Shown one piece after another: positions 31,326 to 37,324 of a DNA stretch of 40,142 nucleotides. Both the position numbers and the translations under genes were made by a program. Source of the DNA: Truepera sp. (lineage in GTDB: Bacteria > Deinococcota > Deinococci > Deinococcales > Trueperaceae); assembly GCA_018333895.1 (NCBI GenBank), contig JAGXSJ010000152.1, forward strand, positions 1-40,142, written 5' to 3'. The first letter of the stretch is position 1. The number at the start of each line of letters is the position of its first letter. A model generated the notes under the pieces. The model saw only the letters and a program-made list of their open reading frames with translations. It was not told where the DNA came from and made no database searches.

Positions 31326-31517
31326 TCACGCGACCTCTAACTCCTCTACCTTCCGAATTCCTGGAATCTCCTCGGAACTGAAGGTGAGGAACAAGTCCTT
31401 CAGATGCTCCTTCAGGTCATCTAGGCTCTCGCCTTGAGTCCAATGGTCGGGGTAATCGTTGAGGTAACCAAGGTACCGGCCATCGCTCTCTTTCCAGGAT
31501 GTGAAGCGCGCTTTCAT
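31326..31517 (-). CDS. HicB-like antitoxin
   Basis: The 63-residue protein resembles the HicB/UPF0150 fold: KARFTSWKESDGRYLGYLND followed by HWTQGESLDDLKEHLKDLF. No HicA toxin is recognisable next to it. ATG 31517 has TAAAGT 7 nt upstream, a leaderless pattern, and also overlaps the stop of a small upstream frame (ATGA). It could be an orphan antitoxin or pair with the unknown small frame upstream. It ends 24 bp before rfbB. Confidence 0.72.
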   Translation of the reverse strand: MKARFTSWKESDGRYLGYLNDYPDHWTQGESLDDLKEHLKDLFLTFSSEEIPGIRKVEELEVA

Positions 31518-31711
31518 GTACCGCACTTTACCAGAACCTGGACGGCAAGGGGAGTGGCTGTCTTTGGCGGGTGGGTTGCGAGTGGCTCACCGAGCGCCTC
31601 GCCGGATATTTCATGCAACCTTGCCAACAGCGCCTCTCTAGCCCAATAAAAGGCCTTCACAGAACCTGATGATCGCATCTGCCGCATAAGGTACGTCATT
31701 TCCAAAATCAA
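31514..31711 (-). CDS. Small frame of unknown status between HEPN and HicB genes
   Basis: The frame of up to 65 codons (TTG 31711 or ATG 31699) overlaps both neighbours by 4 bp (HEPN stop and HicB start), as operon genes do. The product has a helical stretch, GSVKAFYWAREALLARLHEI, and then a Pro/Thr/Val-rich tail. It does not match HicA. It could be a real toxin partner or chance. Confidence 0.3.
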   Translation of the reverse strand: MILEMTYLMRQMRSSGSVKAFYWAREALLARLHEISGEALGEPLATHPPKTATPLAVQVLVKCGT

Positions 31712-32130
31712 TTTCCCTCTTCGCTTATGACCTTTTCAATAGTTGCGATTATCCACTTTGTATTTTCTATGGCTTCTGCCGCATCTGCTTGGTCATACAA
31801 CTCCGCAGCCGGTATCCCTTCAATGGAACCGTAAAAGGCAGGCTCCCGGTCAAAGGCCAAAGAATCGCTGATATAAGCGATCCGGTCTAAAACTTCACGG
31901 TCAAAAAGAGCAAACTTCGCCAGCTCCTTCCTGATAACCCGCCCCAGGATATGGGATTTTGGATACTCAATGCCGAAACTTTTAAAGAGCCCTTTGACCG
32001 CAAGTTCCACCGCCTCCTGACACTTCCGCATGACCCGGTGATAATGAGCATGCTGCAGGGACAGGGAGGCTTCATCGAGGATGATCGCCGCGTCTTTAAT
32101 AAAGGCCCTTGCCCGGTCTTTATTGGTCAT
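31708..32130 (-). CDS. HEPN-domain protein (toxin-type)
   Basis: The 140-residue protein has the HEPN core AHYHRVMRKCQEAVELAVKGLF and then SFGIEYPKSHILGRVI, where the conserved His is present. It is the likely RNase partner of the MNT protein encoded just upstream, with which it overlaps by 4 bp (ATGA). Base composition is lower in GC than the flanking rfb and sixA genes. A histidine at the usual place distinguishes it from the His-free HEPN protein at 26981. Confidence 0.82.
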   Translation of the reverse strand: MTNKDRARAFIKDAAIILDEASLSLQHAHYHRVMRKCQEAVELAVKGLFKSFGIEYPKSHILGRVIRKELAKFALFDREVLDRIAYISDSLAFDREPAFYGSIEGIPAAELYDQADAAEAIENTKWIIATIEKVISEEGN

Positions 32131-32636
32131 AGCTCGATAACCTCGTCGGATTTCAGGTCGGGCTTTAACACCCAGTAATGTCCGTGGGCGGTCTCCTTCC
32201 TGACGGAGCCAAGCCTTACCATGGCCTTCCTGACCTTGTTTAGCTCCTGCTTGAGAAAGTCATCGCGATCAAACAGTATCTTCCCTTCCTGTGCTATCTC
32301 AATCAAGAGCGGCGGGTGCCGCATTACTTCATCAACCGTGGAGATCAGAAAGGAGGGTTCAAGGTTGAGCGCAAACCCCTCCAGTCGTTCGTATTCCTCG
32401 CTTTCCCTGATGCTGGCCAACAACGGCATGAGCTCTTTCACCCTTTTGGGGTAGGTCTGGTAGGCTTCTTTCAGCACTACCAAGAAATCTATGTCGCTTC
32501 CTTTTCTCAGCTGTCCCCTGGCCGCCGAACCAAAAAGGCAGACCGAAACCAGTTTATCTTGATACCCGTCTTTCAGAATTTCCGCCACCTGCGCAGAAAA
32601 CTCTGAAACGGCTTCGGCGAGCGTTAGAGTGGCCAT
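32127..32636 (-). CDS. MNT-type nucleotidyltransferase, long form
   Basis: The 169-residue protein has VCLFGSAARGQLRKGSDIDFLVVL, the nucleotidyltransferase signature, followed by a longer C-terminal region (residues 90-169) with LNKVRKAMVRLGSVRKETAH. It is longer than the ~110-residue MNT proteins elsewhere in the window, so it belongs to a different subfamily. ATG 32636 has GGAGG 8 nt upstream. It is coupled to the downstream HEPN gene. Confidence 0.85.
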   Translation of the reverse strand: MATLTLAEAVSEFSAQVAEILKDGYQDKLVSVCLFGSAARGQLRKGSDIDFLVVLKEAYQTYPKRVKELMPLLASIRESEEYERLEGFALNLEPSFLISTVDEVMRHPPLLIEIAQEGKILFDRDDFLKQELNKVRKAMVRLGSVRKETAHGHYWVLKPDLKSDEVIEL

Positions 32637-32657
32637 CTAAATATCCTCCGAACCACC

Positions 32658-32882
32658 TCAATCACCACCGTTCCTCCCCAACTGGTGAAAAAAGAAATCA
32701 AAACCTTCTTCATAGCTGAGTAGCGACCGCGACTGTTCCTTCGTATCCTGCCAGGCGTGCCAGTTGAGGGCGATGCTTGCCGCTTGGGGCCGGTTAGCCA
32801 CGGTTAGCCTCCGACCCTGCAAAAGGTATACCATGCCAAGGTCATCGTCTATCTCCGCCACAACCCGGTAAAGCAGGGGCAT
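32658..32882 (-). CDS. Small hypothetical protein upstream of MNT/HEPN pair
   Basis: The frame has 74 codons from ATG 32882, ending 21 bp before the MNT start in the same direction. The product (VVAEIDDDLGMVYLLQGRRL, FDFFFHQLGRN) has a plausible soluble composition, but I recognise no family. It starts next to a dispersed palindrome at 32900, so its 5' part may be lost. It may be part of the MNT/HEPN operon. Confidence 0.4.
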   Translation of the reverse strand: MPLLYRVVAEIDDDLGMVYLLQGRRLTVANRPQAASIALNWHAWQDTKEQSRSLLSYEEGFDFFFHQLGRNGGD

Positions 32883-32922
32883 TCGGGGCGCGCAGAATCG
32901 GTGCGCAAGCGCACCCTACGGC

Positions 32923-32956
32923 GTTCCCCGGCAGGCAATGGTTAAGCCTTCCCCTC
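32923..32956. repeat. 34-bp direct repeat, copy 1
   Basis: Identical over 34 bp to 33400-33433. It begins GTTCCCCGGCAGGCAATGG and ends GCCTTCCCCTC. The two copies bracket the AbrB/PIN' module; the palindrome GGTGCGCAAGCGCACC (32900-32915) precedes copy 1 only. Confidence 0.9.
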
Positions 32957-33037
32957 TCACTAACAAAGCTATTAAGCCGCCGTTTGTTTGTGCCGGCCAG
33001 ATGTAAAACCGCGGCAACGTGATACCATGGTAAGGAG

Positions 33038-33286
33038 ATGAAGACCACCCTTACTTCAAAGGGCCAACTTACCCTTCCCAAGGTAGTGCGGGAGGCTTTG
33101 GGCCTGAGGGCCGGAGACGAGCTGGTGGTTCGCTTAGAGGAGGGCCGCATTGTGCTTTTGCCCCACCACCGCTACCGGGCTCGAGACCTGCTCGAGCTCA
33201 TCCCCGAAGCCAAAGTGCGCTACCCGGGCCTTGACGAAGAGCAGCAAGCCCTGGTCCGGGCCCTGGCGGAGAAAGAGCCCCAGTGA
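33038..33286 (+). CDS. AbrB/SpoVT-type antitoxin
   Basis: The 82-residue protein begins MKTTLTSKGQLTLPKVVREA, the swapped-hairpin AbrB fold, with GLRAGDELVVRLEEGRIVLL. Such proteins act as DNA-binding antitoxins for PIN-domain RNases. AAGGAG directly abuts the ATG, an unusually short spacing. The stop overlaps the start of a truncated PIN gene (GTGA). It is flanked by 34-bp direct repeats, suggesting a cassette. Confidence 0.87.
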   Translation: MKTTLTSKGQLTLPKVVREALGLRAGDELVVRLEEGRIVLLPHHRYRARDLLELIPEAKVRYPGLDEEQQALVRALAEKEPQ

Positions 33287-33396
33287 GGGCTTATTATCTC
33301 GATGCCAACGTGCTTCTACGCTTGGCGACGCGGGCTCCGGAGGACCTCTTCGACCGGGCCCTGGTCTGGGTAGCATCTATACCAAGTTTGCTGTAG
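33283..33396 (+). pseudogene. PIN-domain toxin, truncated after about 30 residues
   Basis: GTG 33283 overlaps the antitoxin stop. The frame reads VRAYYLDANVLLRLATRAPE and on, the first beta strand and Asp of a VapC-type PIN domain, then stops at 33394 after 37 codons. A complete PIN toxin is about 130 residues. The break lies right before the second 34-bp repeat, so the missing part was probably removed in the event that created the repeat. The antitoxin is left without an active toxin. Confidence 0.82.
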
Positions 33397-33399
33397 ACA

Positions 33400-33433
33400 G
33401 TTCCCCGGCAGGCAATGGTTAAGCCTTCCCCTC
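33400..33433. repeat. 34-bp direct repeat, copy 2
   Basis: Identical to 32923-32956 at a distance of 477 bp. It lies immediately after the truncated PIN frame and 2 bp before a 29-bp fragment of rfbC. Confidence 0.9.
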
Positions 33434-33435
33434 CG

Positions 33436-33464
33436 TCATCCCGGGCGATGCCGGCTTCAGCCTG
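33436..33464 (-). pseudogene. 29-bp fragment of rfbC
   Basis: Bases 33436-33464 match 28930-28958 inside rfbC with one difference and in the same orientation. The encoded peptide QAEAGIARDD corresponds to [10 protein letters not shown] of RfbC. The rest of the 33397-33553 spacer contains no gene that I can identify. Confidence 0.75.
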
Positions 33465-33553
33465 CCGCGTTGGTTGTGGTCTCGCTGCCCAACCATAAGA
33501 TGTTACTCCATCAGGCCCGAGTCCAGGTTCCACAAAACTAGGCTAGGGTGAAG

Positions 33554-33559
33554 TATAGT
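33554..33559 (+). promoter_or_regulatory. -10 box of sixA-like gene (leaderless)
   Basis: TATAGT followed by 6 nt and the ATG at 33566, with no ribosome site. Confidence 0.6.
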
Positions 33560-33565
33560 GCCTAG

Positions 33566-34075
33566 ATGATAACCTTGCTGCTGATCCGCCACGCCCTGGC
33601 CGACGAGCACGGGCCTAACTACCCCGACGACAGCCTGCGGCCGCTGGTTGATAAAGGTCACCAGCAGGCGGCAGCGCTAGCTGAGACCCTCAGCGCCCTG
33701 GCCATTAACCTCGACCGGCTCTTTACTAGCCCGTATCGCCGCGCTCTTGAGACCGCCGAGCCGCTGGCGTCCTGTGTGGCAACCGGCAAGCTCGAGCCGC
33801 TAGAGGCGCTGGCCGATGAGGACTATCCGCAGCTCTTAGCCGAACTTGAGGCGCAACTGGCCGACGGCGCAGAGACCGTGGCCCTGGTCGGACACGAGCC
33901 GTACCTTAGCGAGCTAGCCTCGCTGCTGCTGGTTGGCGACCCGCAAGCGGTGGAGATCGACTTCAAGAAAGCCGCCCTCATGGTGCTAACCGGGCCGCTG
34001 GCGCCCGGCCAGATGAGCTTGGCGATGATGCTGCCGCCCCGCGTGTACCGGCGCCTGGCCAAGCATAAGGGGTAG
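33566..34075 (+). CDS. SixA-type phosphohistidine phosphatase
   Basis: The 169-residue member of the histidine phosphatase superfamily begins LLLIRHALADEHG with the catalytic RHA motif. It also has FTSPYRRALETAEPL (second Arg) and VALVGHEPYLSELASLLL (second His). It is short, as in SixA, which removes phosphate from HPt domains of phosphorelay proteins; other small-molecule phosphatases of the family cannot be excluded. The start is fixed by the adjacent -10 box (leaderless). The metallophosphoesterase gene follows after 5 bp. Confidence 0.9.
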   Translation: MITLLLIRHALADEHGPNYPDDSLRPLVDKGHQQAAALAETLSALAINLDRLFTSPYRRALETAEPLASCVATGKLEPLEALADEDYPQLLAELEAQLADGAETVALVGHEPYLSELASLLLVGDPQAVEIDFKKAALMVLTGPLAPGQMSLAMMLPPRVYRRLAKHKG

Positions 34076-34080
34076 ATCTA

Positions 34081-35316
34081 ATGGCTGGTCAGCGCAAAGT
34101 TGAGAAAAGAGCGGGTAGTGGGTGGTGGGTTATGAGGGTCTGCTTACTTCCTACTTCCTACCCCCCTCTTATTCTGCTTCTTATCCTGCTCCTCGGCCTA
34201 GCCTGGGCGCAGCCTAGCGACCCGGCCCGGGGCGACCTGCGCATCGTGATCTTAGGCGATATCAACGGCAGCTTCGGCGCCACCGAGTACGCGCCGGGGG
34301 TGCATCAGGCCGTGCGCCACACCGCCACCCTCTGGCGGCCCGACCTGGTGCTGCTCCCCGGTGACCTGGTAGCCGGGCAGAGCCACCGGCTGCCCCTCGA
34401 GCGTTTTGCCCAGATGTGGGGCGCCTTCGAGCGCGACATCGCCTCCCCCCTGCGTGCGGCCGGCATCTTCTACGCCCCAACTATCGGCAACCATGACGGC
34501 TCGAGCCTGCGCCGGACTGATGGCACCTTCGCCTTTGCCCGCGAGCGCCAGGCGGCAGCCCGCTACTGGCAGCAGCACCCCCCACCACTGGCGTTTCACG
34601 ACCGTGACGATTTTCCGTTCCACTACACCTTCAGCCTGGGGCCCCTGTTTGTGCTGGTCTGGGACGGCTCGAGCGCTACCCTCCTCCCTGACACCCTGGT
34701 CTGGGCTGAGCAGGCGCTACAGAGCGACGCCGCCCAGCGCGCCGACCTCCGGCTGGTGATGGGCCATTTGCCCCTTTACGGCGTTGCCGAGGGGCGCGAC
34801 CGGCCCGGCGAAATCCTCGCTGAGGGCGAACGGCTGCGCCAGTGGCTGGAGGCCCGGCACGTTGATATCTACCTCAGCGGGCACCACCACGCTTACTATC
34901 CGGCGCGCTTAGGGGACCTGCTACTGATCCACGCCGGAGCGGCAGTTAGCCCGCGCCGCCTGCTGGGCGAGAACACGGCCCGCCCCACCGTGACTGTGCT
35001 GGACATCGACCTAGCGCCCCTAAGCCTCCGCCTCACCACCTTCGATCTTCGGGATTGGCCAGAGATCGCGCTAACCGACCTCCCGCCGTTCTTAGATACT
35101 TCGACCGGGAGGCTGTGGCGGATCGACCGGTCTCCAGCTTCTCCTTGCGTGTCGTTGAGCAACTCCAGCTGTACGCCTATGATGCCTATTTCATTGTCTG
35201 CGCCCGCCAGCAGGGCTGCCCCCTTATCACCCTCGATGGAGGACTGCAAACTGCTGCCCGCGTCGCACAGATCAGCCTTGTGGAGGCAATGCCGTGAAGA
35301 GCTATACCTTTTCTGA
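34081..35316 (+). CDS. Exported metallophosphoesterase with PIN-derived out-of-frame tail
   Basis: A signal peptide ending LLLILLLGLAWAQP is followed by a calcineurin-type metallophosphoesterase with GDINGS, LLPGDLVAG, IGNHDGSS, VMGHLPLYG and LSGHHHAYYP. It should hydrolyse phosphoesters outside the cytoplasmic membrane. From about residue 348 (after TGRLWRID) the sequence turns Ser/Pro/Cys-rich. That stretch is the PIN toxin fragment at 35095-35297 read in the wrong frame, so the natural C-terminus has been replaced. The signal-peptide codons contain CTTCCTACTTCCTACC, related to the repeat at 10727. Start ATG 34081 or 34132 (MRVCLLPTS); the latter gives a more normal signal peptide. Confidence 0.82.
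   Translation: MAGQRKVEKRAGSGWWVMRVCLLPTSYPPLILLLILLLGLAWAQPSDPARGDLRIVILGDINGSFGATEYAPGVHQAVRHTATLWRPDLVLLPGDLVAGQSHRLPLERFAQMWGAFERDIASPLRAAGIFYAPTIGNHDGSSLRRTDGTFAFARERQAAARYWQQHPPPLAFHDRDDFPFHYTFSLGPLFVLVWDGSSATLLPDTLVWAEQALQSDAAQRADLRLVMGHLPLYGVAEGRDRPGEILAEGERLRQWLEARHVDIYLSGHHHAYYPARLGDLLLIHAGAAVSPRRLLGENTARPTVTVLDIDLAPLSLRLTTFDLRDWPEIALTDLPPFLDTSTGRLWRIDRSPASPCVSLSNSSCTPMMPISLSAPASRAAPLSPSMEDCKLLPASHRSALWRQCREELYLF
35095..35297 (+). pseudogene. C-terminal half of a PIN-domain toxin, fused onto the phosphoesterase gene
   Basis: In the frame ending at TGA 35295 the sequence reads VVEQLQLYAYDAYFIVCARQ followed by GCPLITLDGGLQTAAR. This is the second half of a VapC-like PIN domain, with the Asp of YDAY and TLD. 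The first half, with its own Asp and start codon, is missing, and the segment lies inside the phosphoesterase frame (+1 relative). The left boundary is approximate (35090-35130). The GTG of the following Phd gene overlaps its stop by GTGA. Confidence 0.75.
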
Positions 35317-35524
35317 AGCCCGTCAAAACTTCGCCGCGCTTCTTGAGCAGGCCCGTCGAGATGGAGCGGTCCGTATTCAGCGTCGTGATGGACAGAGTTT
35401 TGTCTTGACACCGGAGGCACAAAAAACCTCGCCACTTGCTATTGCTGGTGTCCAACTGAGTCGTCCATTGACACGAAAAGAGCTTCTCGAAAGCATTCAA
35501 GAAAGCCGGCGCGACTACGAGTAA
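35294..35524 (+). CDS. Phd/YefM-like antitoxin
   Basis: The 76-residue protein starts KSYTFSEARQNFAALLEQAR, the Phd/YefM N-terminus, followed by VRIQRRDGQSFVLTPE. Its C-terminus (LLESIQESRRDYE) is the segment that would bind a toxin. The toxin gene before it survives only as a C-terminal fragment, so it looks orphaned. The toxin-first order is less common for PIN modules. Translation starts at GTG 35294, coupled to the toxin stop. Confidence 0.8.
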   Translation: MKSYTFSEARQNFAALLEQARRDGAVRIQRRDGQSFVLTPEAQKTSPLAIAGVQLSRPLTRKELLESIQESRRDYE

Positions 35525-35542
35525 GGGTAGAGGCGATTACAG

Positions 35543-35548
35543 TACAAT
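35543..35548 (+). promoter_or_regulatory. -10 box of lipid kinase gene (leaderless)
   Basis: TACAAT followed by 6 nt (AGCGCG) and the ATG at 35555. No ribosome site is present. Confidence 0.6.
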
Positions 35549-35554
35549 AGCGCG

Positions 35555-36430
35555 ATGCACTATCTGATTGCCAATCCGACAGCCGGTCGCGGTCGAACAC
35601 TGCGCGCTCTGCCACAGGTGCAAGCCTTTTTCGCCGAGCGCAGCCTGCCCCTGACCACCTTGCTGACCGAGGCCCCCGGTCACGCCACCGATTTAGCCCA
35701 GGCGCTCCCCGCTGATGCCACCATCCTGTCGCTCGGCGGCGATGGAACGCTCTGCGAAATCGTCCGGGCTTGCATCGGCAACGGTCGCACTGTCGGCGTT
35801 TTGCCCGGCGGCACTGGTAACGATTTTGCTTTTGCTCTGGGGCTCGAGCGCTACGCTCTGGCGCAGGGGCTCGAGGTGGTCAGCAACGGTCACGTTCGTA
35901 TGGTTGACATCGCGGAAGTCAACGGCCTCCCGTTCGTTAACGCCCTGGGGCTAGGCTTCCCCGCCGAGGTGGCCCAAGCTGCCCAGCAGGCGCCACGCTT
36001 TTTGGTTGGTCCGGGCGTCTATCTCTATGCGATTTTCTCGGTGCTGAGTCGGCTAAAAACGCCCCACGTCGAGGTAGTGGTGGACGGCCAGCTCTACTAC
36101 GCCGGCCCGGCTCTGCTGGTCAGCGTCCAGAACGGCCCCAGCACCGCTGGGGGCTTCTTGTTCGCCCCTCAGGCCAACCTAGACGACGGTCGCCTCGACG
36201 TAGTGATCGCCACTAATCTAAGCCGCTGGGGCACCGTTAAGCTGCTGCCCAAAGTCATGAAAGGGCGCCACCTAGGCCATCCCCAGGTGATGCTGGCCAA
36301 AGCCAAGCAGGTCAGCGTCCGCTGGAGCCAGCCGCGCCCCGGCCACATGGATGGTGAACTACTGCCGCCAGAAAGCACCTTTGAGATCCGCTTGCGAACT
36401 GCTGCGCTCAGGGTGCTGGCGCCAAATTAG
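35555..36430 (+). CDS. Diacylglycerol kinase family lipid kinase (DagK/YegS-like)
   Basis: The 291-residue protein starts YLIANPTAGRGRTLRALPQV. It has ILSLGGDGTLCEIVRA and VGVLPGGTGNDFAFALGL, the GGDGT and GTGND motifs of the family, and a C-terminal lobe with GHMDGELLPP. Members phosphorylate diacylglycerol or related lipids; the exact lipid cannot be told. It is monocistronic from a leaderless promoter and overlaps the convergent PIN gene by 23 bp at the 3' ends. Confidence 0.93.
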   Translation: MHYLIANPTAGRGRTLRALPQVQAFFAERSLPLTTLLTEAPGHATDLAQALPADATILSLGGDGTLCEIVRACIGNGRTVGVLPGGTGNDFAFALGLERYALAQGLEVVSNGHVRMVDIAEVNGLPFVNALGLGFPAEVAQAAQQAPRFLVGPGVYLYAIFSVLSRLKTPHVEVVVDGQLYYAGPALLVSVQNGPSTAGGFLFAPQANLDDGRLDVVIATNLSRWGTVKLLPKVMKGRHLGHPQVMLAKAKQVSVRWSQPRPGHMDGELLPPESTFEIRLRTAALRVLAPN

Positions 36431-36824
36431 TGCTCCGCAGCCTCCAATATGCACTAGGCGGCAAGATCAGCACTCCCAGCAGGCGTTGCCCAAAATAGCG
36501 CCCAAAATGCCGCATGTCGCCGGTAAGCAGATGCGTTGCCCCCTGCCATACGGCTGCTTGAAGGATAGGGAGATCTTTGTCGGGCAGCGCGATGATCTCC
36601 CAGCCCTGCTCCGTTGCTGGGGGTATGCTTGTCGCGATCACCACGGCCTCTAGTAGCTTGTCGAGCGCCTTATCACGCGCGTCAAGGTTTCGCCGCGCCT
36701 CTTCTACTGCATAAGCCGAGCTGACAAGTTTAACGTCAGTGAGCGCCCAGAGCCTTCGCAACCCGGCATCTTCACGATAGGCCGCCGAGAAGAGGACGTT
36801 GGCATCTAAAAATAGTACGTCCAC
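36408..36824 (-). CDS. PIN-domain toxin (VapC-like)
   Basis: The 138-residue protein starts VLFLDANVLFSAAY (first catalytic Asp) with VVSSAYAVEEARRNL (Glu) and LPDKDLPILQAAVWQGATHLLTGD (Asp pair), a complete PIN nuclease. The start is GTG 36824, 9 bp after the antitoxin stop, without a strong ribosome site, as expected for a coupled toxin. This is the only PIN module in the window that looks intact. Its 3' end overlaps the lipid kinase gene. Confidence 0.85.
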   Translation of the reverse strand: MDVLFLDANVLFSAAYREDAGLRRLWALTDVKLVSSAYAVEEARRNLDARDKALDKLLEAVVIATSIPPATEQGWEIIALPDKDLPILQAAVWQGATHLLTGDMRHFGRYFGQRLLGVLILPPSAYWRLRSTNLAPAP

Positions 36825-36833
36825 GCTCTGGCG

Positions 36834-37118
36834 TCAGGGTCTGTGATGCTCAATCGCGTCGGGGTCTAAACCCATACCGCGCACCAGCCGGACCGCTTGT
36901 TGATAATCCGCGTCGTCAAGGGCGTTTGACAAGAGCAACGCCGCCCGGCGCTCCGGCGTATAGACCTCTACCGGCAAAGTCACCGCCGGACGGATCAGCA
37001 CCCCTTCCGGCGTGGCCTCAGCGATAACCACGGAGCCCTCGCCGATGCCGTACCTCCGTCGCAGCTCCGCGGGAATTACCACCGTGCCCCGTTTACCTAC
37101 AGTACTGGTTTTAACCAT
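36834..37118 (-). CDS. AbrB/MazE-type antitoxin
   Basis: The 94-residue protein starts VKTSTVGKRGTVVIPAELRR, the AbrB fold, with YGIGEGSVVIAEATPEGVLI. The C-terminal half (ALDDADYQQAVRLVRGMGLD) probably contacts the PIN toxin. The gene has a promoter (TATACT at 37169-37174) and a 21-bp palindrome at 37139-37159 between promoter and start, a likely autoregulatory operator. GAAGGG lies about 9 nt before the ATG. Confidence 0.87.
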   Translation of the reverse strand: MVKTSTVGKRGTVVIPAELRRRYGIGEGSVVIAEATPEGVLIRPAVTLPVEVYTPERRAALLLSNALDDADYQQAVRLVRGMGLDPDAIEHHRP

Positions 37119-37138
37119 CTGCGCACACCCTTCAGGTT

Positions 37139-37159
37139 AATGCCCGATATTCGGACATT
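37139..37159. promoter_or_regulatory. Palindromic operator of the AbrB/PIN operon
   Basis: AATGCCCGATATTCGGACATT: 9-bp arms match at 8 of 9 positions around a 3-bp centre. It lies just downstream of the TATACT -10 box, where a bound antitoxin would block transcription. Confidence 0.65.
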
Positions 37160-37168
37160 CTGCATTAA

Positions 37169-37174
37169 AGTATA
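37169..37174 (-). promoter_or_regulatory. -10 box of the AbrB/PIN operon
   Basis: TATACT on the minus strand about 50 nt before the ATG at 37118; the operator palindrome begins 9 bp downstream of it. Confidence 0.55.
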
Positions 37175-37226
37175 GCATACGCTGTGAGGGGTGTGTGGGA
37201 AGTGCTGTGTAGGGTGTTGGAGGAAT

Positions 37227-37255
37227 AATCCCCCGGCCTGTGGCCTCCCCCCTTA
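37227..37255. repeat. Dispersed GC-rich repeat (copy 2)
   Basis: These 29 bp repeat 9352-9380 with one mismatch (AATCCCCCGGCCTGTGGCC...). The right-hand arm is different here, so this copy does not form the long hairpin seen in copy 1. Confidence 0.6.
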
Positions 37256-37284
37256 AAGAAGGGAGTTCAAGTGATGCCAAAGAA

Positions 37285-37310
37285 AATAGCCCCGCGCGGG
37301 CGGGGCTATT
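37285..37310 (-). terminator. Intrinsic terminator of slpA
   Basis: Perfect 11-bp stem (AATAGCCCCGC / GCGGGGCTATT) with a 4-nt loop, 15 bp after the slpA stop on the minus strand, followed in that direction by TTTTCTTTGG. Confidence 0.85.
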
Positions 37311-37324
37311 GTGACTAACTTCGG

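Noticed and set aside
35055-35094. Independent start for the PIN fragment
   Set aside because: The first residues (MARDRANRPPAVLRYF) are the phosphoesterase in another frame; no first PIN strand or Asp is present, so it is a fragment rather than a gene.
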